From positions 1,273,001-1,337,000 of the forward strand of contig VICG01000005.1 of the NCBI GenBank assembly GCA_008692225.1: DNA of 64,000 nt, read 5' to 3'. How positions within the stretch are numbered: the first letter of the stretch is position 1; each line of letters begins with the position of its first letter. The DNA is from Monilinia fructicola (Eukaryota > Ascomycota > Leotiomycetes > Helotiales > Sclerotiniaceae). This document shows, one piece after another, positions 37,349 through 49,934 of the stretch. Under the pieces are notes generated by a model, which made no database searches, was not told the DNA's origin, and worked only from the letters and a program-made list of their open reading frames with translations. The translations under genes and the position numbers were made by a program.

Positions 37349-39285
37349 TTACATCATTCCTATTATACTGTTAGCGTCCAGCGTATTGAAATAAGTGAGA
37401 TGGTGTACTAACCTCCCATACCGCCCATACCGCCCATGCCGCCCATACCGCCAGCTGGTGGTCCCTTCTCTTCTGGTGCTTCAACTATAGCAACTTCAGT
37501 GGTGCCTAATAGCGAGGCAACACCGCTAGCATCAACTAAACCAGTGCGGACAACCTTGAATGGATCAACGATACCAGCAGCGATCATGTCAACATACTCT
37601 CCAGTGGCACTGTTGAATCCCTTGTTGAAATCGGCTCCAAATTCATCCATGAGCTTACCAACTACCACTGACCCTTCTGTGCCGGCGTTCTCAACAATAG
37701 TGCGCGCTGGTTTGGTGATGGCACTCTTAATGATGTTGATACCAAGTTGTTGGTCAAAGTTAGCGGGCTTGAGGCCGACGAGAGCCTGGCCAGCAGCCTT
37801 GAGGAGAGCGGTTCCACCACCTGGAAGAATGCCCTCTTCAACAGCAGCACGGGTAGCGTTGAGAGCATCAACAAATCGGTCCTTCTTCTCACCAACCTCA
37901 ACCTCTGACGCACCACCAACCTTAATGACAGCTACACCACCGGAAAGCTTAGCAAGGCGCTCTTGGAGCTTCTCCTTCTCGTAATCGGATGTAGTTGGGT
38001 CGTTCATGACACCTCGGATTTGTTCGCATCGTTGAGCAATGGCATCCTTGCTACCCTCTCCGTTCAAAATGATAGTATCCTCTTTAGTGATGGTGATAGA
38101 TCCAGTGGTACCGAGCATATCTGCTGTAGCCTTCTCGAGCTTGAGATCAAGCTCGTCAGTGAAGACGGTGGCATTGGTCAAGATACCGAGATCGCCGAGG
38201 ATGGACTTTCGGTTGTCGCCAAAGCCGGGAGCTTTGACAGCAGCAACTTGGAGTTGACCACGGAGTTTGTTAAGAATGCATACAGCAAGGGCTTCTCCAT
38301 CAATGTCTTCAGCAATAATGACTAATGGACGACGGAGTTGAGTAGATGCCTCAAGAGCTGGAATAATGTCTTGGACGTTCGAGATCTTCTTCTCAGAGAG
38401 GAGGATCAATGGTTTCTCGAATTCTACCTTTTGCGACTTGGTATCGGTGATGAAGTATGGGGATACATAACCGCGGTCAAATCTCATACCCTCGGTGATG
38501 TCAAGTTCATCTTCCATGGTCTTTCCTTCCTTAACTGTAATCACACCTTCTTTACCAACCTTTTCCATAGCATTGGCAATCAACTTTCCGATATGGGTAT
38601 CACCATTTGCACTGATAGTTGCAACTTGAGCGATTTCTTCGCTAGTTGTGATATCGCGCTTGTTCTTCTGCAAAAACTCAACGACAGCTTCCACGGCAGC
38701 TTGTGTACCTCTGCGCAAGTCCATTGGGTTGCATCCTGCGGCAACATTCTTTACAGTCTCGGAGAAGATGGATTTTGCAAGGACAGTTGCGGTTGTAGTT
38801 CCATCACCGGCAGTCTCGTTGGTTTTGGAGGCAACATCTTGAATTAGTCTTGCACCAAGATTCTCGAATTTATCTTTAAGAGTAATAGCTCTGGCAACTG
38901 TTACACCATCTGTTTACGAACAATTAGAGTTGTAATCATAGATGTCGAACGGGTTTCCAAACCTTTGGTAATTTTTGGAGAGCCATATGCTGACTCAATG
39001 AGAACATTACGGCCTTTAGGTCCCAAAGTTGTGGCAACAGCCTTGGCCAAAGTCTCAACACCGGCGAGGAGAGCTGCTCTGCCTTCAACACCGAATTTGA
39101 GCTCCTACAAAATGGTAAACTGATCAGTACATAGTCACTGGGGGTGGTATCATATGCACAAGAAACATGTAATGGACTCAATATACCTTATGGGCGAATC
39201 TCAATTGTTGCAAAGGACGAAGCTTCGAAGCTGTTGATCCAGAAAGGACCGAAGCTCTAGCTCTAGAACTCAAAGCACGTTGCAT
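37349..39285 (-). CDS. HSP60: Mitochondrial chaperonin Hsp60
   Basis: Four minus-strand exons, 39285-39187, 39104-38963, 38909-37413 and 37359-37349 (11 nt), give 582 residues. Hsp60 is the group I chaperonin of the mitochondrial matrix, forming rings with Hsp10 to fold imported proteins. Residues 1-33 ([13 protein letters not shown]...LRFAHK) are a typical mitochondrial presequence, Arg/Ser-rich without acidic residues. The ATP pocket shows [16 protein letters not shown] and [24 protein letters not shown] is also present. The tail is repeated GGM and ends MM, supplied by the 11-nt last exon after a GTTAGT intron with a CTAAC branch site. The frame is intact throughout. Confidence 0.97.
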
Positions 39286-42200
39286 CTTGAATCAATTGAA
39301 TGAAAGACGCTTATAAAATAAAAACAAAAATGAGTTGATATTAAAGCTCTCAGAATTTGAATGGAGGAGGCTTTTTGTTGTTCAAAGGAAATAGAATGAA
39401 TGGAGACCTTCAAGATAATTTTTCTGGGCCCCATGTTCGGAAGAACCATTTCTCCATCGAATCTGCGAGAAGCATCTTGATGAAGCGGAACTTCCCGAGT
39501 GAGGGGCCGAGGATATAAGTGATGACTAATATTAATGACTAATGATTACAACTTCACTTGGAATTCAACATTCATTTTGCGAAAGGATATCATAATAACC
39601 TTGGAAGGCTGATCAACGAGTTACTACCTACCTATGTATGTACATGCAGGTGGGTGCTTATAAACTACTCAATGTATCCTATAACCTGCCTCTCAAGTTG
39701 CTCGGTATTGATATACATATCTGGACTTTTAGGATGCACCCAATGCATCCTCTCTACAGGCCAGTGGTCATGATCACTCAACCCCTTTCCACTTCAAAAG
39801 ATCCGAGCAATCGCAGGTTGATAGGATGAGTACTGGACTTGAAGGTCCAATTACATTTCAACTTTCTGTTCCACGCAAATTCTACTTGTACACCCCGGGA
39901 AGGTGGTGGCATTTGCTACCTGTGCTACTCCAAAGAATTCAGCATAGATGCGTAGACCATGAATTCATAAACTAGGTCTTCCAATCACACGCACAAAGAA
40001 GGAAGGTTATGGCCGAGGTATAGTTCCTCATTCATCATATAAGAACCCATGCTTGCCTTCTTTATGTTACCGCCCGCTCTAAAGAACCCTGATGGTTATA
40101 TCTTCAATCATATGTTGTTGATACGATCAACAGTCGTTAAGATATTCCATATCGCCCTCCAGATTGCTCCTGGTCCATAGTTGCTACCTAAACAAGTGTG
40201 AATAAGAGTTTATTGGAACTCATTTCAAGGCTATCTGTTATGCTCAATCATCTTTTACTGATATTATGTGAATGTCATGATTGTATCTCAGTCTATTAAA
40301 GCAGATACTAAAGTCCCAGGCTATTCCAAACAACTTAAAAGCATAATTCTGGGTCTCCAAAGCTATCTTCAGACTCAGCCAGTGAGTGCTTGGACAGTTT
40401 TTAACGTAATATAAGCAGTTGTTGGGTGATGAAGTAGTGAAACAACACACCACAACCAGTGCAGTGTCCCTCGTTTGAAGCCCCAAAACGGCAAACTGAA
40501 ACCCAATTCATTGTTGCATGGTATAAGGGAATTGGCTGTTTTATGTGAGGGTATATGGCAGAATTTCCAAAGCATCCATGTATGCGCTTGACTTTTATGC
40601 CAGGTTGTAGTTGTATATCACACCATGAATGGGAGGAACTTATCGTAAATTATCCTAATTCCTTCATGAACTTCCTGCATCGTTTTTTCAATTCATTATA
40701 ACCTTTTTTCATCACTATCTTCCTCCACTGATTACCCCCTCGACTTGAAATTAACGTAGGGCAAGATCATTGGTATTTAGTGACTAAGTGGCTGTCATCT
40801 GGACCGGGATAATAGGGGCTGCTGACGCCGCAGGGCAATTTTGATCTACACCATTTCTCCAATTCAATAATCAGCTAAGGAGGGAACTTACCTAAGGAGC
40901 TCTGAATATTCCGTGGAAGATTTCTTTGTCTTTTGCATACAGTGGTAACAAGCAGTTCAAACTGTAGGTCTCAGGTCCTTGTGAAGGAACTTCACTGACG
41001 TCTTATAGCTGAGTCAGTACGACACACAGTCCATGTAACTGTGATCAAACCAACCAAACTAAGTCCAAACATCGAAGTTGACAAAAAGGTGAAAGGAAAT
41101 ACCACTGGGAACTGGTGAATCATTCTGCAAAGTGGTGGTTAGGGTTAATCATCGGATACTTATCGTCTGATGTATAGTATGTGTTTGTGGCTTGATTTAA
41201 TGGGTAAATTTAATATCCAATCACCTCCTGTCAGAATGATATGGAAATTGATTAACTGACACAAAGACTTGACCCTAGTCATCTTTTGTACAGCCTGGAT
41301 TCTCACTGTTTACTAAAAGACAAGTCTTCTATCTTCTATACGCTGAGATAACTTTCGAGTTTTTGGCACAATCATGAAAACCATTGCAGTATTTCGACAG
41401 AAATCAACAAGTTATCTTTGACTACAAAGACTCATCATTTATTTGTCTCTCTCTCAACAAATCATTTTTCTACATCCACTCCCATGAAGTGCAAAATTCG
41501 AGATAATCAAGGAAGGTGAAGGAGATGTCTGAGTGGCACAGACCTCGCCTATTCATTCAACAAATCTGTGAGTGATATTCACCCGACAGATTTCTCTATT
41601 TGATTGTCCATCTTTCAATTTCTTTATGTATTCCGATCTTCAACTCCAACTGTTTTTGTTTTCTACCAAGAACAAGATCTGTGAGACAGAGTTTCAAGAA
41701 CACTGTATTTTTGAATAAATATCGATAGGTTCAGTGTCTAGTTCTCTCAAATCGTGAGTAACCTTGGAAGCTCTTACCTCTACCTATTTCATCAAGTCTA
41801 ATGCTGAAGTCTAGAATACCTGGAAATATTTTGGTCTTTTTTTCAGCCTCCCCTAAACTTGAACCACCCCATACAATCCAAGGAAGCACTTTCAGTGCGC
41901 TGAACTCGGAAAAACAAGTACATATTGCTCCTTGGCTGCGAAGAAGCTATGGTATTACGAAACAAGGCTTGGTTGCGTAGCTTCTCTTTAATACCTGAAA
42001 AGAAATTGTACACTGGGAGAGGCGGGGCCTTATAGCTCACTTGTACGGTATTCGCGATTTTAGGAAGAGATAAACCTGAGACTTGGCCTAACTGTCAAAA
42101 ATTATATCATACAAAAGGAGGGAAAGAGGGGGGGCTAACACAGCTGAAGGTCTGACAGATTTGTGATTCACAAGTTTGTGACATGCAGGAAAGGCTACTC

Positions 42201-43139
42201 ACTGACTTGGGTTAGACCACCATATTCCTTTGGTATCCCTCTTATGAAGATTAAGCGGAAAAGAAACACCTTGCAACAACAGACTGCATTTCATACAGAA
42301 AACTTGTGGTTATTTGCCCAGGTCCACTTTTGATTGAGTGTGGAGATCCTACTCTTCGAACTCTGACCATAACAAGGTGTCATTCAGAACACATAAAAAG
42401 CTGCACTATTCAGCATGGATGTATGCTAGCTAAGTGGAGCTGGGCTACCGAAGTTCTTCTAGTGTTGAATGAAAATCACACATATCATCAAAAGACACAG
42501 GGAATATCACGGAAAACTGTTATTACGGCATCTATCTATGATACAAGCCATTTCGTCCTCCGTTCTATGGATTGCTGGGCTAACGACGAGTAAACAACCA
42601 AACCGATGCAACCAGCACCCGACTTCTTACGTATTTTCCTATCCACAAAGAAGACTTCTCGGGAACAAGAGCAAAACGATAGTCGGATAGGAAAGCAATG
42701 CGGGAGGATTTGTCATTCGCTCACAACGATAGCGACAAGGAAATAGCAAAAGCAACGCTCGCGCACCTTTGGTCTCTGTGTGTCCTTGAACCATTTTTGT
42801 TTCCTCCACCAAGCCCCAAAGGCTTTCTAAGTATAAAGACAAGGTCAGAAAAGGAAGATTTTGAAAATGTCCCAAGGATCTTAAATTGCCAGGATATCAT
42901 GACTTTCTCACATCCAAGCGCCACAGAAAGCAAATAGAAGCTGAGGTTGTGGTAGAAGTACGGATCCAACTGTTTCAAAATCAACCTAAATACAAAGAAG
43001 GAAAAAAGAAAAGATGGTCGTAGAGATCAGAATGCCCTCAAAAGATGTTGGACTACACATTGTGTAGAGAAGAATTGGCATGAGATTCTTATCAACAATT
43101 ATGTTCCAAGGTCGTGCAACTCTGAGCCTAAAAACCAAC
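39286..43139. other. Long intergenic region without a supported gene
   Basis: About 3.85 kb of ordinary composition. The longest ORFs are under 100 codons and lack family resemblance, codon consistency or splice support. The left part is the HSP60 promoter. I found no tRNA signature or tandem repeat. It may hold unrecognised short or noncoding genes. Confidence 0.4.
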
Positions 43140-45471
43140 TCACAGTCCCTCATCCGGCTTGAATGAGTTGTCGGCAATATATTGCTCATTCCAATTCATG
43201 GCAGGCTCAAAATGTTGACCAGGAGCGATGCTAGCCATGCCATAATCGAATTCACTTCCACCGTAGTTGGTGTTGGAGGAATTATGACCAAAGCTACTGT
43301 TTCCCGAGTTGAATCCAGTGCTATAATCGAATTCATCTCCACCATAGTTGGTGTTTGCGGAGCGAAGGCCAAAGCTATCGTTGCCCGGGTTGAATCTAGT
43401 GACCTGGGAGGATGACTCCATGCCGTCACGACCTCCGTTAAAACCTTCCATCATGTCATTAGGGCTGCCGAGGTTCATGTTGGTGTGCAGAGCAGATACT
43501 GCATTGAAACTTTGCATGTCAAAAAAATGATCATCAGAGTACAAGTTTCTGCTTTGAGTATTCTCAAAAGTGGGGATTCCAATAGCGGAAAAGTGGTGAC
43601 TGCCAATAGCTGTGTTATATCCGGGGACATATCCTGCAGCATTCATTGGACCCCTGGAATCATGAAAATTGCAGGCAGTGTTCATATCTCCGACGTAATT
43701 GGAATTGAATAAAACTTCTGGTCGTAGCTCAACACCGTGGTTATCATTGAGGCTTAGACCTGTGCCAAAAACATCATCGCCATCGCTAGCAGAATTATCG
43801 ATACCTGTGTCCTCGCTATGATAGGATCCATCCAGAGTTCCATCATTATTAGAGTCAACATCTTCATCATCCTCGATTTTATCGTCCGTGGATCTGTCTC
43901 GAGCAGAGTTGCTGGTGATACCCTCAGGAAACTGACTTAGCATATCCGGAGAGAGCTTCAGCTTGACTGAAAGAGCAGCTACAGGTGTCATTGCATGGTT
44001 TTTTGAGCCCTTCTTCTTGCTTGGTGTCTCTTCAAGGTATGTATCATCATCAGAATACCCAAATGATTCGTGCTCAGAATCGGTAGTCTTCTCCATGTTC
44101 TCATCTGTCTCATACTTACGCTCAAACTTAACCTTAACCTTGCGCTTTCGAGAGCCTTTGATCTTAAGACGGTTGCCTGGGTCGTAGTCATCGTCTGAGG
44201 GCATCTCTGCAGGATCAAGTGATTCGGATCGCTCCCTCTGGTTCTTTGATGTTTTCTCCTTTGGTTCGGGCTTTGACTTTGAGAGTTGCTTACCAGAACG
44301 AGGGCGAGCACGCACTGTCTTGGTAGGGGTTTCTTCGGCCATGCTTGCTTTCTTACTATTCCAGAGATTCTTGTTCCGACGATAGGTGCCAGAGCCTCGG
44401 GAAACGCCAGGGATGACAAGGCTCTCTTTCAAGTCAACGATCTCTTCATCCCACCCAACAGAACGAGATGTTTTTGGGTCTTTAGCATCCATGTCACGAA
44501 TGTAGCCACGAATGTTCGGATCAAACACAGCCTTCTTTCCTATAGGAGGAGGAACAAGGTGGCCTTCTGTGATAAGAACGTCACGCATCTTATGGATGAA
44601 TTGTTGCGCGGCTGCACCAGAACTCGCAGGACATAGTCGGTGAGCGATTTTATCCCATGGAAGATTGATGTTGGCACGGCGGCACTCGAAAACGATGTGT
44701 AATATCAATTTCTCCATCATTCGGGTTCCTATGTTCTATGTTAGTCTATGTGTTTCCTACCTAGTGCAAAGGTCAGTGACTTACTATGCCAGGATACAAG
44801 TTTACGGCCTTCGGCTCGACCATTTGGGTGTGTAGGCTTTCCGGTAGATCCGATGACTTTATCTACTTGTTTCCAGGTGTTATCATCAGATCGAACGCCA
44901 CCATGTTCATCTTCCCAATCATCTCCATTATCACCATCTTCTGCAAGAACCTCTCCAGGCAATTCATCATCCGGTTTTTTCGAACATCCACGTGTGTCTT
45001 TCTCTGTGAAAAAGGTTAGCTCAATCCGACTTGAATGGATTTGCCAAAGAGCAGTAATGGGTGCGGATGCTGTCCCGCAAAAAACGTTCCCAAGGAATAC
45101 TTCAACGACTTACTTGGGCTTTGTCGAGTCTTTGCAACCTTACCAACCTTGCGCTTGATACTGGATGCTTTCTCGGGAGATCGGGACCTGGTCACCTTTC
45201 TACGTCTTCCCCGAAAAGCTCTAGCTGATGGCTTAGTAGGCGTGACCGGATGACAGTTATCCTCTTTCTCGATAGAGTCGAGGGGACGATCATCAGCAGC
45301 TGGAGTGGCTTCAAACTTATCCATGGTTTTGGATCTGCCTGGTGTAACAATAGAATCACGGCGGGCAGAGCTTTTCTTCTCAGATTTGATGATCACCTCC
45401 TCCATATTTTCGAGACCTTGGCTACAGTTAATCGCGTCGTTCATTTTGATATCTGTATCGACTGAAGACAT
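43140..45471 (-). CDS. Large Myb/SANT-like nuclear protein
   Basis: Three minus-strand exons, 45471-45114, 45003-44785 and 44728-43140, give 721 residues. Introns are 110 nt (GTAAGT/CACAG) and 56 nt (GTAAGT/ACATAG with GACTAAC). Residues 1-190 are basic and Ser/Pro-rich, with RGRRRKVTRSRSPEK. At about 194-250 lies a helical segment MMEKLILHIVFECR, LPWDKIAHRL and AAQQFIHKMRDVL, which resembles the Myb-like domain of the neighbouring genes but without an intron at the usual place. Then come acidic and basic blocks (KGSRKRKVKVKF) and a Gly/Asn/Ser/Phe-rich tail with two 27-residue repeats. This is probably a nuclear, lineage-restricted regulator; no orthologue name is known to me. It is first in a same-strand run of five such genes. 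Confidence 0.75.
43242..43403 (-). repeat. 81-bp in-frame direct repeat within a CDS
   Basis: Two copies with a period of exactly 81 bases (27 codons) encode GFNSGNSSFG-type and FNPGNDSFG-type modules, each followed by NTNYGG.EFDY. The copies differ at about 15% of positions, including third-codon positions, so the duplication is not recent. Confidence 0.8.
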
Positions 45472-47862
45472 GTTCGTGAAAACTCAATTCCCAATACGTC
45501 GTGAAATTGTTGAGTTATGCAAGAAGTAATGTCTGTAAAGGAAGAAATTGATTAGCGCTTATTATTCGACCACCTTGCGAGGCTTTCAGACTAAGGGGTA
45601 TGGATATGTGATAGATATTCCGAAAGTGGAAGTATGAAGCGGGGAAGTGTATATTATTTGGCATAGAAGATGTACAAGATGAGAGTGAATGGGAAAATGG
45701 GAAGCGACGGTAAGAAACAATGGACAGTAGTGAGACAGAAATTGGCACTATAAGCTGGAGGTGAAATGCCATACTAGCATTTAAATCCATGTACAGGTGA
45801 TGGCTCTTCTTGAGAAGGTAGGTCGTATCTTGAGCTGTTTTTGAGCTGACGAGTCTGCTCAGCTATGGCAAGAGAGGAGAAACGCTTTTTGAGTGAGAGA
45901 CTGGGAGGGGGGGACAGGAAACTTGTACATGACACATGAATAATGGTCTACCAAGTGAATTGATTGGCCTCAATTATCTTGACCTGCTTGTACTTCCCTC
46001 GTGCAGTAAAACTGCACGAGGGAGGCAAGTCTTACTGCACCCACGCAATCGTCATCAAGAGGAAGATGTCTTTGTGAATTAATTGATGGCGCCTCAATCA
46101 GATGCCTCTTGATATCTAGGTGATATAAGAGGCAGTCAATGGATACTTGACTGATATCTGTGTTGTAAAGAGATATGCGGGAGGGGAGCGTGGCTGTTAG
46201 ATCGAGCATGTAAAGGAAATTGAGGAGAAGCCATCCCAGGATTGCAAAAACAAAAACTCGAAAATTATCATCGCCGCCTGATACATACCTTAAAAGAGGT
46301 TGAAGATAATTTGAGATCTCAAAGCAGTGACAGAGGGACTCTATGTGCTCAATTGATGTCGAAAGGGAATTGTTGAAGTTCGGAGTTGTTGAAAAAACAA
46401 AAGATTATGTTCTGGTGTTTATTTCAGAAATGACAAAGTTACAAGCGACAACAGAGAATTGGATCGTCAACAACAACGAGTCTAGGCCTACTCGGGACGG
46501 AAAATCTCATACTTCCGACATCCAATAGTTATAAGAGGATGTTTTCCAATCAATGATCTCCCAGTCAGATAGATGCCTTTGGGTTGAATTGAGAGAGGTC
46601 TTGATTATCTTGTGTAAATGAAAACCTATTCTTCCACCTCAGAGCATGAGTTCTTCGGCCCAGAACTATGCCATAAAAAGGTTCCTCTCACATTCTGACT
46701 ATATCCCCCGGCACTTGTTTGGCATGCCTTTAAATTTCACGGCGATATACTTGGAAAGGCCTTATCTTGTCTCACGGTTCCAAGACAGCTGTCAGCAATG
46801 ATACCATTGACCATGGAACAGAACGTGCATGCCAGGAACCTGTAATTATACATGTCTCGTCTCACGTATAGAAATTGGGACTAGAAAACTTGAACAGCTC
46901 TTTCTAGCTGGCGCATAACTGACAGTAACTTTACACTAAAAAAGTCTAGTTTATTCCATCGTCTACCCTTCCCGCAAGCACCCTCGTCCTGGCAGAAGGG
47001 CTTCTATACTACACACTTAGTCAGAACAGTTCTGTATGATAATCAAACCTTTTCATCTGGTCTGCGAATTATCCCTTTTGCTTTATCCCTTCCCGTGGAG
47101 CTGCGACAAATCAAGAATTGGTGGATGTTCGAGGTCCTATAACCCTGTTCAACTAAGTGAAGCAAGATTTATACATACAGGGCCGCTATTTTGGATTTAT
47201 TATTGGAGTAAAAGGGATGAAGCAATCACTATCTCAGAGGGACGAGTAATAACGATTGATCATTGTGTTATTCATACTATGTTAGCACTTGCTTCGAGAA
47301 GTCTGTAGGAGTGAGCACAGATTTCAACTATAGTTTCTTCGCTCACTTGTGAGTATTTACTGCACCTTGCTTGGGGCATTATGGTAATCTAAGCAAGTTT
47401 CTTATTGTACTAAGCTATTTTCTGAGCGGATCTATCCAATTCTGCTGATATTAGTACAGCTGAAGAGGACTCGCAGATGCTAGATGTACCGGCGACAGGC
47501 GGACTCATAGCTCCCAAAATTCTAAGTATTGATGGTCTCGCCAATGAGAGACAACAACCACACATCATCACTGAATAGTATATCTTGAATAATAGGCCTC
47601 GAAGCAGGCAGATTATTGGCCATCGGCACTTCATCTATATTTGGATCATTTTCATTTTCATTCCTATCTGAATATTGAAATAGGTTTTAGTCGCTGCATT
47701 TGACTACAGCCAGATACTATTGCAAATCACCCTCGGATCTCCGAAGCAATATGCACCATGAATTTCCCTTGAAAGATACCCAAGCCCCAGACGCCGTAAA
47801 CACGGGCAAAGTTCCCTCCTTCGCGTATCCTCGCCTTTAACGACCGAATTACCTCGAAACTT
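45472..47862. other. Intergenic region with one strong hairpin
   Basis: About 2.4 kb between two minus-strand Myb-like genes. Only short unsupported ORFs are present. A perfect 13-bp inverted repeat sits at 45995-46023. The left part is the 5' flank of the 721-residue gene. Confidence 0.4.
45993..46025. other. Perfect inverted repeat (hairpin)
   Basis: TCCCTCGTGCAGT, a loop AAA, then ACTGCACGAGGGA: thirteen paired bases without mismatch, extendable by a G-T and a C-G pair. It lies about 520 bases upstream of the nearest start codon and is not followed by a T run. Confidence 0.7.
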
Positions 47863-48904
47863 TTACTCCACCAACAAAGGACTCTCTGAGCCGCCTTGAG
47901 TATCATAACCCTGTTCCATTGACTGGTATTGCTGTGTGCCGATGCCCATTCCACCCGTCTCCGCAGCATGGCCTCTTGGGTTCATCATTTTCCGACTGCC
48001 TATACCATTTCTGTTTCCCATCATAGCCTGGCTACCCATTGCCCCACTGTATCCACCTGCATGGAAACTATATCCAGCTGGTTGCTGGCTGTAGGAGCCC
48101 ATAGTACCAGCAGCCATACCGCCAGCAGTCATAACACCAGCAGTCATACCTGCTCCAGCATAACCCTCAACATCTCCATACTCAAGTCCACCCTCATCTC
48201 CATTAACACTTCCACCACCAACACTACTACCACCGCTATAATAATCGACCAATTCTCTATTAACATCACACAATCCCATCTTCAATCCTTCTTGCAACTG
48301 CGCACTTGGCGAGTCCTCACGATACTCCTCTTCCTTCAAATTAGCGTGCACCCCAGTCTCGCCCTTAACCTCTCTCTTAAGTCTGGACTTGTTTATGCCT
48401 TGTTTGGTAGACTCCTCATCATCATCCATATTTTCTTCTTCACCAGAAAACTTGCGCTTTTTGTTGGCGCCAGATTTGCTGCGTGGGGCGGATGTCGGGC
48501 CGGAGGATAAACTAGAACTGCCGGGAGCGGGCTTAATAGATGCGGCGTTGGGAGCGATGCCATGGGAGCGCATCATGCGTTCATAGCGTTTTGCGCTGGG
48601 GATGAGGGGTTTTAGTTGAGGTCACAGTGGATCGGAGATATGGGATGGGATGTGATGGCAAGAGGTGCGGAATAAAACTTACGCAGCGCCTTTGGTAACG
48701 ATCTTGCATTCTTTGGCTACTTGTCCGAAATCGACCTGTTTGAGGTCAGTGTATATTCTTGAAAGACAGTGACAGAGGTTCGGAATTGAGAGAAGGTAAA
48801 TTGGTAGGGAAAACTTCATGGAGGAAGAGTACCTTTCCATTGTTGCTGTATCGAATACAGCTGATAAGGAACTTGAATTGTTCTTCATTAGAAGCTGGAG
48901 CCAT
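47863..48904 (-). CDS. Myb-like DNA-binding protein, Gly/Met-rich tail
   Basis: Three minus-strand exons, 48904-48833, 48735-48683 and 48595-47863, give 285 residues. The first intron (97 nt, phase 0) falls just before VDFGQVAKE, the position shared with the other Myb-like genes; the second is 87 nt. The domain occupies residues 1-55: EEQFKFLISCIRY, VDFGQVAKECKIV and AAAKRYERMMRSHG, with the final helix as likely DNA-binding helix. Then come a basic SKSGANKKRKFSGEE nuclear-signal-like stretch, an acidic part, and a Gly/Met/Tyr/Gln-rich low-complexity tail (GMTAGVMTAGG, SYSQQPAGY) that could be a transactivation or condensate-type region. The frame is intact. The function is inferred from the domain only. 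Confidence 0.85.
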
Positions 48905-49934
48905 GCTGGGCGCTATTTGGTAGGTTGTTGAAGTTTGAAATGTACTTGTGTGTTGTTGTGTTTCTGTTGACTTGATAGATCGACTACTCCAGACAATCCA
49001 ATAGGTTAGCCTTCTTTAAAAGATGGGTAAGAGTGTTCAGTATTTAGTCGGAAACGAAGTCCAAATTGACGGCTACGGAAGGAAAGATGAGACAAGTCTT
49101 CTGATCTAATAAGACTGACAAATTAAGATGAGAGAAGGGGAGGGAGGACGTCCTTCTTTTTAATCTCTAGACTGTAGTTGAGAGGTTCACACTTACTGGC
49201 TTGTCAAGAATGGTCAATTTGTAGATCTAGCGCAGGCTACCGTTGTTGAAAGTTTGTGTGTATGAAAGGATTGGGAATATGGTTGCAAAGAGCGGGGTGT
49301 TCAAAGAGTAATTTCGTTATTTGATTTTGAAGTGATCAAAAGAGGTGGGCTGTGGCAGGATACGCGGAACAGTGAATATCGAAAGATTTGGCAAAAAAAG
49401 GGTTCTTTGAATCTCAGAAAGAACACTTTTATAACAGGGCTTACGAGTAGAAAATTTCAATTGCAGTTACGGGACTTTGCATTGAAAAGCAAACTACGAA
49501 GTTGCCATGCTGATTGTCATTGACCGTGCACTATCCCCCCTTTCCCATATCCCCTATAATATATGAGGTTCCACAATAATAGCCGAGAAACCCATATCCC
49601 GCCCCATGATACAATTGTGGGGAAAAGAAAATCAAAATTCCCAACTTAATATCTAGATCAACTTGAGAACAAATCAAATCACATCTATCCCAAGCCGTAT
49701 TGTCCTCGTGTACAAAGGTATCGGGTCGATTGGAAACGGGAGGGTCGAAATTATTCGGAATCCTCTGTCGAAGTGATTTGAATTAGCAAGCGCGGATACA
49801 TGTTGGTAGTTTGTAATATAATGCGTGTCTTTAGATGACGGAGAAATTTTTGGAAGAAAGCAACGCAAAAAGGTATGGAAAGAGAATTTATGAAAGAGCT
49901 TATAAGTCCAATGCTTAGCTCGGACGACTCCCTC
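48905..49934. other. Intergenic region in the Myb-like array
   Basis: About 1.0 kb with the promoter of the 47863-48904 gene and the 3' flank of the next. Short ORFs only; no family resemblance. Confidence 0.4.

Noticed and set aside
37436..37984. 182-codon ORF on the plus strand opposite HSP60
   Set aside because: It is a shadow of the highly codon-biased HSP60 exon; the minus-strand protein is unmistakable.
39400..39520. Heat-shock elements upstream of HSP60
   Set aside because: Several GAA and TTC triplets occur, but no array of three correctly spaced nGAAn units could be aligned.
41520..41600. tRNA-like start GATGTCTGAGTGG
   Set aside because: No B-box (GGTTCGA-type) or acceptor pairing follows at the right distance.
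47929..48510. 193-codon plus-strand ORF opposite the Myb-like gene
   Set aside because: It is antisense to the Gly/Met-rich tail, Ser/Thr/Ile-rich by composition; the minus-strand gene has splice support.
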